A stretch of 64,000 bases of DNA from Ficedula albicollis (taxonomy: Eukaryota > Chordata > Aves > Passeriformes > Muscicapidae). Under the pieces are notes generated by a model that was not told the origin of the DNA, ran no database searches, and worked only from the letters and a program-made list of their open reading frames with translations. The stretch covers positions 511,496 to 575,495 of the forward strand of contig NW_004775881.1 in assembly GCF_000247815.1 (NCBI RefSeq). The letters run 5' to 3'. Of this stretch, positions 26,936 to 64,000 are shown piece by piece (within the stretch, counting starts at the first letter, position 1; every line of letters begins with the position of its first letter). The position numbers were made by a program, and so were the translations under genes.

Positions 26936-29162
26936 CAGGCCCCCTCTCCATCCAAGGACAGGACAGCTGGGAGGTGGGGTCTCTGGGGATAGAAGCAGGA
27001 CTATTCACCTCCAAAGAGGGGTGGAGAAGGGGTACTGCAGAGGCACAGGAGGTGGGGACAAGGAGAGAGAAGAAAAATGGGTATTAGATGCCAATCATAA
27101 CCTTCCCTCTACAAACTGGAGTAGAAAGCATTAGTATGTTGATGTTTTAAGAGGGCCACCCATGTTTCAGGGGCTCACCCTTTTGTAAGCTTTGATTACA
27201 GGCTGGGGAAAGGAGAAAGGAAAAAGACCAAATCATTAAACATGTAACACTATTAAGCAAGGCTTTAATTTGTGGTGGCAGCTTCTATTCCGGTTATTTC
27301 TGTGCCTTCAGCAGCTGAAAACTTAAAAAATAAAAATTGAATTAATGACATTTTAATCTGACAGTGATACTGAAGGTGAGTCCATTGCTGTGCAGGAGGA
27401 ATGCCAGAATACAGAGCTTGTTTCTGGTGACTGCAGTGCCACCTCAGTGGCAGATACCCAACAGGGGGGGAAGAGAAAGAATAACATGGAGGAGAGAAAA
27501 GCAGTTTGTCTCTGGTGCTTCCTTACTTGCAACTTCAGTGGTGGAGAGAGGCAGGAAGCGCAGTCCTGACAGGAAGGCTCAGGCTGGCTGAGCAGGGAGG
27601 CTAGGCTGTCCCAGCCATGCTGCAGTTGTGCTGCAAATGCCACAACCTTGGCAAGCTAAACCAGGTATAAGCAAAGGTAGAAGGAAATAGAAGAAGGTGA
27701 CAAAGTCAGAGGAGGATGGGTGCTGGGCTGCTGGGAAAGCTTCCAGCAGCTCAGCATTAAATCCCAGGCAAACCTTTCAAGTTGTTTTCCTCCCAGGCTA
27801 TAACAAATCCCTTGTGTTGGGTCACAAGCTTTGGGAAAAACCATCTGCTCTGCTGGATCATAAGATGAGGGAGTGACCATGGCTCACAGCTGTGGCTAGT
27901 GGGGAGGAACCAGGACCTAGCAGAGCTCCTTTTGGGGCAGACATGCCCTCTGGCTACAAATCCACCGTGGGAAGAAGCTGTTGCACTTTTCAGATGGTGT
28001 GAGCTACAGCCTGGACTATTGGAGGATGTGGAATGAGGGTTGGAAGTTGCACTTGCTCTATGGAAGCTTCTGGGTCTGCATGGGTGCGCAGCCACAGTGG
28101 GGAAAGGTAAAGGCCACTGGCTCAGGAAGCCTCATAAGGTCCTTGGGTCCTGGTGTGGGCATGGCTCCACAATGACAAAGCTTGGCTGTTTCACTTCACT
28201 TGCTCTCCTCTTACCAGGGTCAAATTAGGGATGCGTGGAGCTGGGTGATGGCTGTAACAGCCATCCTATCTTGTATTTGTGTTCCTAAACTAATCCTCAT
28301 TTCCAGCATGTTGGTTTGGGGTAATTGATTTCTGGTCTCTCATATCTCTTACTTCTCAGTCGGCCTTAATTGTCAGGATTGTATTAGCTGGTCATTCCGT
28401 TTGAACTAACCCAATAATTATTTTTCTGCTGACCTTAAAATCGCTTTTGTACAGCAGGATGAGCTAGACTACTCTCCATTTGGTCAGTTTATAGTAAAGG
28501 CTTCAGTGCAGACCATTAATCTTAACTTGGAGTGTTTGGATGACTTATTTAGTATTAGGGAAGATATCAATATCTAAGTACAACCTCTAAGTTAACTGTG
28601 AGGGTTTTTTGGTAGCTTAATTTTTATAGCCTCCTTAAGAATATGAATTCAGGTTGTGTTTGGAACAGGGAAAAGAATAAGTTATTCAAAACCCAGGACA
28701 TTTACAGGGGATGATAACAGAAGCTAGATCGCTCTTCCATGGCATTATGAAAATGGCATGAACTATGTATTTTCTTCTCCAGAACTTTCTACAGTAGTCA
28801 GCAGTGACACAGATAAGTCAACAGCAGCAATGAAATGCAGCAATTTTCTAAGGAAAAGTAGCCTATTCTTTTTAAAGTAAAAGCAGAAAAACAACAAACA
28901 GAACATATAATGACCACCACAAAAGACATACACATACAATAAACCTATTTGAAAAAGTCTGGTTGCAACTGCTATGGGGGTAAAGTGCAAGATTGAATCC
29001 TTTTCGCTAAGGAGAAGAAACCCACATATCAACACATTATAAGAAAAATCTCAGAGAAATGCTATGCCATTTGTCTCATTTTCCTTGCCACAGTAGCATG
29101 GTTTTGTTTTGTTGAAGAAGCAGGATAATTTGTGGAGTATCAGCTCATTGTCAGCACATATA
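26936..29162. other. non-coding sequence, no gene recognised
   Basis: Moderately GC-rich from 26940 to 28250. The open frames (at most about 112 codons) have no recognisable domain, and no transposon could be named. Confidence 0.4.
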
Positions 29163-29699
29163 GTTTTTTTTTTTAACCGTCTGAGGAATCCCTATTGCAA
29201 AGAACAAGCAATAGATTTCACTCCCACAACAAGAAGATCCAGAGTTAATTGTAAGAGAACAGCACTTTCAAGGAAACTCTCTATTGGAGGTGTATTTCCC
29301 TATGAGAGTGGCTGCAGCTGTGTCTCCAGCAGTCTTCTTTGGCCATGAGGTATGTTATGGGATCAGTTCTAAGGGGTGTGTAGTCCCTACTACTGATCAT
29401 AAATAGAAATAGTAATTTGAGTGATACTGGTCATTCTGTTTAAGTGTATGTAAATAGTGTTTGAAATGAGCAGGGGAAAACAAGCAACTAAATGATGTCT
29501 GTGTGCTTCTGTCTGACAGTCTTCCACTTCAGTTCTGGGAGTGCCACTCCTGAACTTTCTCACTTTGTTTTGTGTTTTAAGTGTCTTTGTTCCACTGACA
29601 GAAACAAAAGGCCTTGGATCTTCTTGTTGTGAGAGTGAAATCTATTGCTTGCTCTTTGCAATAGGGGTTCCCCAGACAGTTTAAAAAGAGAACGATAAA
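29163..29699. repeat. inverted repeat pair, ~80-bp arms, 373-bp spacer
   Basis: The left arm 29163-29241 and the reverse complement of the right arm 29615-29699 align over ~67 bp with about six mismatches, plus a shared T-rich edge. The arms share AAGCAATAGATTTCACT in opposite orientation. Their origin is unknown. They could be two copies of one old repeat or the ends of a small element. Confidence 0.85.
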
Positions 29700-32600
29700 A
29701 CTCCCTAAACCAAAGATAAAATACCCACCTCTCCAGAAACATGCCTGAAACATCTGGCCTTCTTTTAAAAGGTGAATCCTGCTGTACAAATGCCTGCTGC
29801 TCCTGAATGTTGGAGCTAAAATGAAACATACCTTGCGCTTTCTCTTTAATTGAGTTCAGCACATGTTAAGGGAGTTAGAGGGGTGGTATTTTGGCATGGG
29901 CACCCCAAACCCTAATACATGCACACACGCTGCCTGAGTTACATTTCAGGTTATAAACTGGATTACAACATACCTTCACCCTGTGGGCATTGTCCAGGGA
30001 AACCAGGCTGGGTCTGCCTAATGCATAAAATGATCTGGCCAAATGATTGCCAAGTGGAAAATAAAGTGTGTGTGCACAAATTGTATTTTTAACAAGAATT
30101 TAGATTACATTTCAGTAACATTAAATGATTAATAATACTATTTAACTCATCAATTAAGAATGGAACAAATATTACATTCTGGAAACCATGCTTAAAGAGC
30201 TTAGGACAACATTTTAAACTTCTAAAATAGCTGTATCTGTTCTAATTAAGTCAGGGTAGCAAAGAGAGTGTTTAAGCCCCACATGTTTTCTTCTTGATGC
30301 AAATGGAGCTTTAAGTTCTTTTATTTGTGGGAAGCTTTGTTAGCCTCAGTTAGCAGAAATACTTGCATACGATTTGGTTTTTTCAAAAGAAAAGATACAC
30401 TGTATTTAGAGATGCAAATACTACCTTGTCTGCAAAACCCACTAGCTGTTATACTGGAAGACAAAGCTAAGTCTGTGTTGCTTTACTTCAGTGGTGTCTG
30501 TGTATTCACAAGCATCTTTTTAACAACCTTCTCTGCATTACTGAAAAATAGCAGGCACCAAATTTTTTATTTCTTTGGTAACAGCCTAGTAAAATCAGAG
30601 TTGATCTGTGAATTTAAAAAAAAAAAAAAAGCAAGTAAATAGATTAACTATGATAATACGCCTTTGCATTAATGTTTGATAGAAAAGTTTAACAATCTGT
30701 TATCTTTGATTCTCAAATTCCTTTAATATGAGTTCACTAATTGCTGCCTTGAATATTTGACTTCAGACTGAGTCAGGTCACAAATATATGGCTCTGTAGT
30801 AGAAGAAGCTGCTGCTGGTTTGTGTGTCAGTAGCACAGTTTTCCGGAGAGGCTCTTTGTTTCTGCTTTAAACATCTGGAGAGAGACAAAGAGCATTTGTG
30901 GGGTCTTTTGTTGCTTCTGAAAGTTGAAGCAGGGAAGAATTACATTCCAAGAAGTACCCAGAATCCTGGAAAAATCTGAGTGGGATCAGTAAGTGTTAAA
31001 CTTTATCTTCTTTATAAATGAAAGTGCTTTCGTTTTATCTCTGGCAGCTGTCCTGGTAATGGATATTATGTAATATTTACTCTCTCCTTTGGAGTTAAAT
31101 TATTTTTCCGATTTGTGAGTAATATTTGCATACGTATTTCTCAGCTGCATTGACATGCCAGATGCACAGTGGTAGCTGTCTCCGCCTGCTAATCCTGTAA
31201 TAACATTCTGGTGACCAAATTCAATGGCCCTGCGCGGAGCCTCGGAGCAGCTGATTGCTGAGTAGGGAGGAAAAAAAATAACCCAGCGAATCTGATTGCA
31301 GCTCTCTGCTGCATCCCCATCCCACAATCCCTTGCACCGTTTGCTGCAGTCTTTCTACACAGGCTGAGTGAGAAAAGGATGTGCTAAATAAAGATTGATT
31401 GGTTTGAATCCTGAAGGGGTCCACCACTTGTAAATGACCCAGGGAGAAAAAAAATATTCATTAGGACTTCACTGGGCCTCCTCTTATTCTTCCATTTTCC
31501 TTTCCACCTGTCCTCTTCATGGAATGGAGCATCATTCCTTAGAGCACAAAAATCTCTTGTGCATCTAATAATGATTGTGTTGTGGTAGGAATTCCTTATC
31601 AGTTTTATGCGTGAGGCTTGAAATATTAGCAGATGATGGTTTGTTCGTTTGGATTACTGCGGAACTGCAGCTCCGTCCCTGCAAGGATTTTGTCCTCATC
31701 ACTGCACTGATTAAGCTATTTTTCTACAAAGATGGGTAGGTCTAAAATTCTCAAGTTTGTTCAGTGTTATTCCTGGTGGCTGCTGCTGGGTTGCTCTGTT
31801 TTGGCCCCTGATCGTTCATTACATTTCTGCATGCTGTAAGAATGAAGAGGGTTGCTGTGTTTTAAACAAGGCACTAAGCTGATTGCAGGAGTGGGAGAGA
31901 AAGGAATGCAAATTTAGCTTATCAAGCCTTTTACACAAGTGAGCTGTGTAGTGGTTCTGATTTGCTCAGTGTGTTCTCTGTTGGCTAATCTGGGAGCTTC
32001 TGCTGCTGCTAGAAATGGCTTGAATCTGTTCTTTATTCCTAGAGACTGTGGACAGGTGATCTATCTGTTTTAAGGACTTTTAAGCCTCAGCTCTCCCAGT
32101 CCTTGAAGCAACATTATTTAGGTTCCTCACCCTTTATTACAGCTCGGGAGGCCTAACTGTTCTTTTGGAAACGTTGCCATTGGAAACCTATTCATTCATA
32201 GTACATGAATAGACCCTCTAGGTTGTGAATACCATTGATAAGAAGAGGATGAATAAGCTGCAAGCAATTTGTTCTCCTCAGGCTGTACTTTCAGGCTAGT
32301 TGCTACTCTGGCTGGGTGGATTTCAGAGACAGCAGTGTATCAGTAGCACAGAATTCTACTCTTTTAGGAATAAAATTCTGCGAAGTGAACAGTTACTTGA
32401 TTCCCCAATGTCTTTTCTTGGCTGGGAAACTAACAGATAATTTTCAGGAGTTCCAGAGCTCATTTGAGGATACTGCAGAAAGGGTGCATTTTTCTATTAC
32501 ATGTCTCTGTTTACATGAAACAACTCTTCTAGAACTGTTATTTGCTATACCTAACATGATTATTTTTTTCTTTTCCCCCTTTTCCAGTGCTATAGGAAGT

Positions 32601-35600
32601 TCCTTTCATATGGGTGGGGCTGCACCCTGGCTTTCCTGAAGGCATGCATGCATAGCAGGGCAAAGATTTCCAGTAGCTTAGAGAGCCATTGTTTTCTCCT
32701 TTCTTTGTTGTCTAGTATATTTTAAATGAAAATCGTATCTCCAAGCAGAAGGAAAAAGAGTAATGCTGTTTCTGGGAAGATAGCGATCCTTGAGCCTCAA
32801 AAGGGCGACCCTTTACTTTAAAGAACCCTTTACTGCACTTGGTTTAGCGAACCGCATTTCCTTTTGAGTGTGAGTGTGTGTGTTATATATAGATAAATGG
32901 GTGGGGGCTTATGTCTTGTTTGGTGCAATGTTTCCTTGTCCTTTAGCTTTGCATGTTTAAATTACGAAGTGCAACTATATGGAGAAGAGATAGCCCTGTT
33001 TTGAAAGCTCATGCTTCAGCTGCTTTATTTTGATTGTGAGACATAATGAACCTCTGAAAAGCACTCTGGCAGCTTTTGAGCTCAGAAGATGCTACTTTAA
33101 AAAAGAACATTTTTCTTGTAAAAGTAGCGTTACTATGCAAAATCTCCCACAGCTAATACATTTAAAACTTACATTGCTGCAAGCATAGCAGTAAATCAGA
33201 AAAAATACTATCTGGTGAAATTCAAAAACATTGTCTAAAATCTCCAGATTTTCTTCAAATAATCTTTGGTTGCACAATTGCTTTTATTGAGGAAATGGGC
33301 AAAATCATCCTTCTCATAGCTACATCACTTTCATCAAGATTACATCAAAGGTGAAGTTGCCTTAGAGAGGCTACAGAATCCTGCAAATCCCAGACTAAAA
33401 AAAAAATAAATTAAAGGGACCATTTGTGTAAGAAGTTGCTGTACCAGGTAGTGGCCAAAGCTTGAAATGCACAGATGAAATTTTAATTTCCAAGTGCATG
33501 TCTTAAATCTGATTTATGTGAGCACAGGGGATAAATGACAGTCATGGCCTGCTACATTTCAGGCAAAACATAGAATATTAAAAGCACTTATTTCTGAATC
33601 ATTAAAGGTTTATTTGATTGACAAAGCTTAAAGTGTGAGCATTTGAAAAATAAAGTGGCTGGCATGAGATTAGTGTATGAAATGCTAAGAATTATTTGGT
33701 TTTGCAATGACATTGGGGGAATGTGAAAAACTAAGTTGAAAAACAGGTTAAATAAATTTTTTTTCCAGGCAGCAGCAGATTTTCTTGTGTAAGCACTATT
33801 TGCTTGCTGGTGTAGCTTTAGTTGATAAGGGAAAGATGAAACACAGAAAATACCTGGTTGCTACAGAACTTTCTTTTGTTAAATGACAGGCAGCATTCAC
33901 TGGAGACCTATTATTCCATATCTTAAATACAGCTTTTTCCAGTTGTTTGAGTTCAGTCCATAACAAAAAAATTATACTGTCTGTGTGTCTAATTTGGAAA
34001 CCATGCTTTTGATAAGAAATCCTCCTGCTTCTGATTATCTTCTCTGTTTTGTTTGGGTCTCTGCCCCTAACATTTGGGGAGGGAGAGTGGGAGGCAAACA
34101 CAGCTGTGTAAGTGGTGAAATGAATTTTCCTTTTGAAACATGTCGCTTTTGCATGTTATGCTGCCGAATGTATTAATAGTTATTGGATATTTGATTGTCT
34201 GATCTTTCTACTCCGCTTTGTAAAAGCCAAATATTTTGGTTCCACTTCTTGTAAAGCCACCTTTAACTCAAGCTTTTTAAAAGTAATACGGTTTGAAACT
34301 TGATCTTCTAAGGTTTATTCTGTGTGATTTTTGGAATTAAATAGGAAAAAGTATTTTTTGTTTATGTAATGCTCACATTTTATCTTACTATGGAGAAAAA
34401 ATTTTTTAAAAAATATTAAAATACATGAAAAAGACATGCAAATATTATCAATCCTGAAATCATGCATTTTTGGGTCATGAAAAAACATGATATTTTATGA
34501 GTATTAGAGCAATTTTTAACATTGCAGTTTCCCCTTCCTTGGAAAAAAAGGAAACAAAAGGGCCTGCCATAAGTTTTTCCGTTGAATGAAATGTCAGTTA
34601 CTACTGTTGTGTATTTAAACTGTGAATAACTTTATACAGCTGTATTTGCTAACACAGAGGTGATGCCCCAGGAGCCAGTTATCAGGGAAGCCAGCATAGC
34701 TGACTTATGATCCATAATCACTGTCATTATCCTGGAAATAGCCCCTTGCTCCGTGTAATGAGTAAAACATACTGGTATGGCTAAGTACGCAGCTCAGGAA
34801 AAGCAGCATGGGTTCAACTCTGACAGACTAGTATGCCATTCATTCAAGCGCAGGAAGCAGATCTAATGTAACACTAACAATAAAATGCTACACAGATCAT
34901 GCAAATCATTCTGGAATTGAGTGACCTTTGAGTATGATCAGCAGAGGGCTTGTTGTTTCTGTCTTGTAAAGCCTGAACTGCCCTCACACTAGATCTCAAA
35001 TTGTCTGAAATGATTAAAAAAGGGTAGAAATTGTTCAGGAAGAAGTTAAAATCCTCAGGAGTGTACCTGCAGAGAATAAGCCCAGCTGGGCTTGCAGGTC
35101 ACAGAGAAGAGGAGCCCAGTTCTGCTGTGGGTGTGGGACGTCTGGCAGAACAAAGTGCTGTGACAGTTGCACCTGCACCTCCTGGCACTTCAGCCTGCTA
35201 GAAATGCTGATGGAGAGGAGTTTCTGCTGGGCCACCCTGTCAGGGTCTCTGCTTGCCAGGTTTACCAAAACTTTCAGCAGGCAGTTTTCTTTTTTCTATG
35301 GTTGCTTCCATCCTTTTCCTCCTATCTTCTCTTTTCACATTTCCTATTATTGGCTATAATTTCTATTTTTGGCTATATATCTCCAGCTGAAAAGAACCTA
35401 CATTTTTCTCTCCCTGTCCCTTGTTCCTGGACAGGAGGTGTTCCAAGCCCACTGCCATCTCTTTAACCTGCGATTTTAATTCTAACAGTTAGTCAACTTT
35501 TTTCTTAGCCTTTTATTTCATGTTTTATATGCCGGATTGTGAAGAATCCTCAGTCCTAGAAACATGATTCTTACTACTAGTTCTGCCTAGAATTACATTT

Positions 35601-36310
35601 TTCTTCCATTTATTATTTGGATGTGCTTCATGTATCCTTCACCCTACCATTACTGATTCTCAGTGGCTATCAGTTCCCTCTTATTCCCTCTGTTTCTTTT
35701 ATCGTGAGGATTTTCATTTTGCCTACCTCATCCCTATTGGTGATGCAGAATTTGAACTTTCCCTTCCCCAGGCTGGCTGGTTCTAGGGCTTCCTCCTTGG
35801 GGATTCCCTGTAGTCAAAATCTACCACATTTTTGGCAATACCAGCACCAATAAGGGAAAAAAATTGTTAGGTGACCCATTTTCAAACTCTCTCTGTGATA
35901 CAACCATTTGACTGGCTGGTGCAGTTCCAGTTTGAGCATGTTGCCAGTGGTACTGTAGACATAAGAAATCCAATGTTTGTTAGCACTGGCTGAACCTATT
36001 GGCACAAGAATGTTTTTATCATGCGTTTTCTCTAAAACCAGACAGTCCTGTAACTCTTTCAGTCCAGAGGCAGCATGCCTTTCCAGAATGCTCAGACAGA
36101 GGTGTTGTAGATGTTGCTGACTGTTTCCCTGGCTCTCATCAGTAATAAACCATTTTAGAAGTTTAATTCTTTCTTGTTTTTGTTTTATATAGAATTATAT
36201 GTTCCTGCATAAGGATAAAACGTGAGTGGCTTAGTCAATGATTTTGTTATTTTATGGAGTTTTTAAGCCATTTTTCTTCTTTTCTTCTTTTCCCCACCCC
36301 ACTCCAGCAG
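29700..36310. other. long non-coding stretch upstream of the TRIM2 start exon, with possible conserved elements
   Basis: No coding exon or nameable transposon was found. Several segments look complex and repeat-free (for example 31100-31440 and 34640-34940), with TAAT, GATTG and TTTGCAT-like homeodomain/POU-type motifs. They could be conserved enhancers or 5' non-coding exons of TRIM2. This is inference from composition only. Confidence 0.35.
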
Positions 36311-36355
36311 TGTGCAGGGTAGAAGGAAACAGAACCCATATGTCAGTGGTCTAGG

Positions 36356-60553
<24,198 letters not shown>

Positions 60554-62809
60554 GTACGAGTTACCATGTGAACTCTCCTGAGCTTTCTCTGTCCTACAAA
60601 GGAATGCAAAGTAATATTGTTCTTTCAAGAAACTGCTTAGTTTGGCTGTAGCTAGTCTAAATTCCACTGTTGCAATGTGGAAATCCCTCACACAGCCACA
60701 TGATGTAATTAATAGGAGGAGATGACAGCAGTAATGCTAATGTTACACCAAGCAGAGACAACATGTTCCATACTGGGTGCATAGATGCCTTTCTATAACT
60801 TATGGTCGAGGATATCAAGTGCCAGCAGAGCTAGTTGGACTAGCTCAACAACTTTCACATCATTGGTACTCTGATTGTACAGAAGGGTGTATGCAGATAT
60901 TTGTATGCACAAACACAAAATCTTACAAGGAGTATGTGAAGCTCTTCAGTGATATATGGGGGAGAAAAAGAAGGCAGCAGACTGATGATGACTTCCTCTT
61001 TTGTTCCATATTCCTCAGCAAATAAAAGTGTGTAATTTATGCATTATCCTGTTGGTAATAAAAGCAAGGAAAGGTGACCCAGGGTGTTTTTTCAGTGCTA
61101 CAGCATAGACAGGAGTGTTCCAGGTGGTGTGTTGTGCACTGGAAAAACTGAAAGACAGTAATGATGTTGTAGGTTTCAGAAATTCTAAGGAAAGCACACC
61201 TCATATTTTCATAGCAACTCTGATCCCTTTAATAGGAGTAAAATAAGATAGCAGCTACTACACTGCATTGATGATTTCCAACCTGCAATATTTATTTTGC
61301 TTGGGTTCAGGTGCAGTTATAGGGAGAATTAAAGGTTTCCTCCATTTGGTGCTGTTCTCTAAATGCATTATACCAAATCTGGTGATGCACACTAGAGAGA
61401 GCCACCTCTGGCAGAGGTTAGCAGAACTCACTGGTCATCGGGACAATGGACCTGCAGGGAAATATCTGGCATAGGTACTTAGTTATGGAGTCCTGCATTG
61501 GACAGATATGGCCTGTTTGGCTAATTTTCTGGCAGCCCAATGACCAAAAAGCTCAGGTTCTGAGCTGCTTGTGTGTGCACCAAGAAATGACCTTTCTCTG
61601 AAAAGTTTTTGCAAAGGGACAAATGCAAATAGGTGATTTTGCTAGTCCTCAGTGACCTCCATCTGAGAAACAGGTGTGTACATTTTAGAAGTATCCAGAT
61701 CCTGCATAGACTTCAAGCTAAAATAAAACAATCTAAAATGTATTGCAAGTGTTAAAATACACTAATTATTTGCATTTGCAGAGAGAATGTGGTTTTACTT
61801 GTCAAGTAATTTTGAAAATGTACAGCTACACAGGAAAACCTTGGTTTTGGCCGAAGTCCTTACATGAAATTAAAACACCAAAACAAACCCAAAGAAATAT
61901 GTAATTTAGTTAAGAATCCAAATATTCTGAGTATCCTAAGTGTGTTTTAAATAATTATTAACATCTTTAATGTGAACTGGCTTGATTTGGACATAGAGCA
62001 TGGAGGGTTTGTTTTCCTGCCTTCTTAAGATATGCTGTAAATCCAGCATTTTGGATGGTGCCAGCTCTGGAGGAAAAAGCTCTGGAGAAGCCAGGACCCT
62101 ATGTGCCATATACTACCAGCAGGGAGACAGGTATTGGAAAAAAATATTTATTAACAGTAGTAGTAGTATTTATTAATAGTAATTCCTCTGATGTGAAGCC
62201 TACATTTGTTTTCAGTCAATGTTTTCGTTGGATTGCAAAAAAATGGAAAGGTTGTGTAATGCTGGCAGTGTTTGTGTGGTTAATATAAATTAATGCATCA
62301 GATTTCATAGTTCTTGGGACTAGAAACATCATAAAATGAACAACATCAATGGTAAAAATCCTATTTTTAGGTTGAATGCAATAAGCCATATTTATGAGAG
62401 GAAAAATAAATGTTTGTAGAAGTATTTTTTTTTTTATACAGAGGGTGGGCATAAACATATAAATGCAGGAGCTGGGTGGAGGGCAGGTGGCAGAGCATGT
62501 ACATGGGGAGAGCAGGAGCAAGGCAGTGGGGAGCACTGGGATGAAGACACAGATGGGCAATGGACACAGGGCCATACCGAGGAGCTGTAATGGGAGTAGG
62601 AGGTCCTGTATTGGTGCAGCACTGGTTCAGGGCATCCTGTACTGCACAGTGTAGCTGGAAAGCTGTGCTGGGGAGGAGTGATGCAGGTGGGGTGAGCACA
62701 GGGCCTGGGGGAACTGTGGGTAGACACACAGGATTGGGAGGTCATGTCCGCTGAGGGTGAGGCTGTGATATGGGGGACAGTCAATGCCGTGAAGGGATGA
62801 GACTTGTAT

Positions 62810-62892
62810 TGGGCATGATGGTGTAGGACCAGGAGTTGGACTTGATGATCCTTGTGGGTTCCTTCCAGCTCAGGGTATTATTCTATGATGGG
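62810..62892 (+). mobile_element. CR1 LINE 3'-end fragment
   Basis: It has the typical tail GGACTTGATGATCCTTGTGG, then TTCCTTCCAGCTCAGGGTAT and ATTCTATGATG. Confidence 0.8.
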
Positions 62893-63539
62893 GTTAAATT
62901 AAATATTTTGGAGGCACAGAACATAGATATAACAGGTCTGGCCTGTGGGATGCTGAGCAAAGCCTTGTAATTTCTTGTGTGTTGGCAGTGGTAATTCTTA
63001 CAGGGGCCTTGTCACATTACATTGGGCACCACTTGCTAAAATAACAGAGAAAGGGATAATGGCATTTGCCTTCAAAGGACTGTGCCCACAAGTCATTGTG
63101 TAAGACCTCTGATGCAGGTGGCCTGCTAGTTGTTAACTCAGCAATATCAGGGGGCTGTTTTGAGCTTAATCTAACTATTTTTGATGTTGTCCCCTTCCTT
63201 CTGTATTTACTTACACTCACCCTCCCTTAGCAAAATTTTAATAGTCATGTGAGCCATAAGGCAAATTTCCTTGGAGCCAGGCCCAGGCATGTCCTTGATT
63301 ACATCACTGGACTGACTCCCCTTGGCAACCTCCACTGCCAGGCAGAAAAGTGTCACCTCCCTCAGTTCTGGCAGCAACAACGATAGAGCTCTGTTTTCTC
63401 AAAGTTGTCAAACTTACATAAATGCAGAGGCAGACAAACCCTAATCTAAGGTTACACCAAAACATGAGCTTCTTCACATGAAAGGCTGTATTATCCTGGA
63501 AGTGATAAAGACTCAAATTGGGTCTTAGATTTGGGGCTT

Positions 63540-63680
63540 CTGTTTCTGGCTATGCCACAGATCTCATGGGTGAGTAGTGATCTTCCATTCCACTTCCCGG
63601 TGTTTTATTTTCTTCGTCTGTAAAAGGCAGATAACAGTGCTGGCTTCCTCTGGCAAGTACTCTGAAATTGCTAAGAAAAC
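63540..63680 (+). mobile_element. MIR-family SINE fragment (degraded)
   Basis: It contains the MIR-like sequence TTTTCTTCGTCTGTAAAAGG, then GATAACAGTGCTGG and AAGTACTCTGAAAT, in the expected order. Confidence 0.5.
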
Positions 63681-64000
63681 TATTGCAGCAGATGCAGCAC
63701 TAGGCTAAGGAGAGAGGGCATGGTGAAGCAGCTGTACCAGCTCCTCACCAGTGTGGTGTTCAAACCTAGTAATGGAACTGGACAACAGAGCCAAGAGAAT
63801 GATTCCTATTCCTCTGAGAAGATAATTGTTTTCTTTCTAGTCTTGAAGAGCTGTATATAAGATTACAAGCTTGTTATCAACCAAACAGGGCTCTGCAAGT
63901 CAAGATCAAGTTTAGATAAGTGGGAAAAGATTAAAGGAAATATTTTATATGTCAGACTTCTTCCTTGTCTCACTAGTAGAATTAAGAAAAGAGCTGTCTG

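Larger units (their letters stand above)
60554..64000 (+). other. TRIM2 intron 7 (5' part)
   Basis: It starts GTACGA and runs off the window. It contains a CR1 tail, a MIR-like fragment and a G-rich stretch (62450-62800). No further NHL exon was found. Confidence 0.8.

Noticed and set aside
30840..30990. 5' non-coding TRIM2 exon ending at a GTAAGT-like site near 30990
   Set aside because: A single donor-like match without an acceptor, promoter or transcript evidence is too weak to annotate.
62367..62784. Minus-strand frames of 116-120 codons
   Set aside because: They arise from a G-rich low-complexity stretch inside TRIM2 intron 7, with no recognisable homology or splice context.

Overview
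The window is vertebrate nuclear DNA, most likely from a bird. It holds one recognisable host gene, the 5' and middle part of TRIM2 on the plus strand, inside long introns. The bird assignment rests on truncated CR1 LINE 3' ends, an avian-type ERV-L-like provirus remnant and avian-type solo LTRs, with only a few old MIR-like SINE fragments. There is no operon structure, CRISPR array, tRNA or rRNA that I can support.

Layout. Positions 1-36310 carry no coding exon that I recognise. This stretch is probably a 5' non-coding intron or the upstream region of TRIM2. It contains a solo LTR (1833-2363, 4-bp target duplication), a CpG-rich patch (about 7795-8010), a perfect-looking 1,414-bp tandem duplication (9277-12104), a 124-base poly-C tract (14801-14924), a 1,403-bp tandem duplication (17775-20580), and a defective ERV-L-like element (20474-23883, 5-bp target duplication GCAGC) with a broken pol and a 61-N gap. 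A 52-bp tandem repeat, a pair of inverted repeats 373 bp apart (29163-29699) and non-repetitive stretches that may be conserved regulatory DNA follow.

Positions 36311-60553 carry seven coding exons of TRIM2. They join in frame into 567 codons: RING finger, B-box, coiled coil, filamin/ABP280 domain and the first two NHL repeats. All internal splice sites are GT/AG and phases match throughout. The remaining NHL repeats (about 177 residues by comparison with the usual 744-residue protein) lie beyond base 64000. The introns contain a CR1 3' end, a 526-bp tandem duplication, a nested 184/65-bp repeat, another LTR (about 51061-51576) and poly-C runs of 626 and 942 bases.

TRIM2 is a RING-type E3 ubiquitin ligase acting in neurons. 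The remainder of the window is transposon debris and intronic sequence. The clustering of near-identical tandem duplications, huge C homopolymers and an N gap points at least partly to assembly problems. I found no convincing new biological system. The most useful observations are the duplications, the poly-C runs (one interrupts an otherwise contiguous SINE) and the order of events around the ERV.
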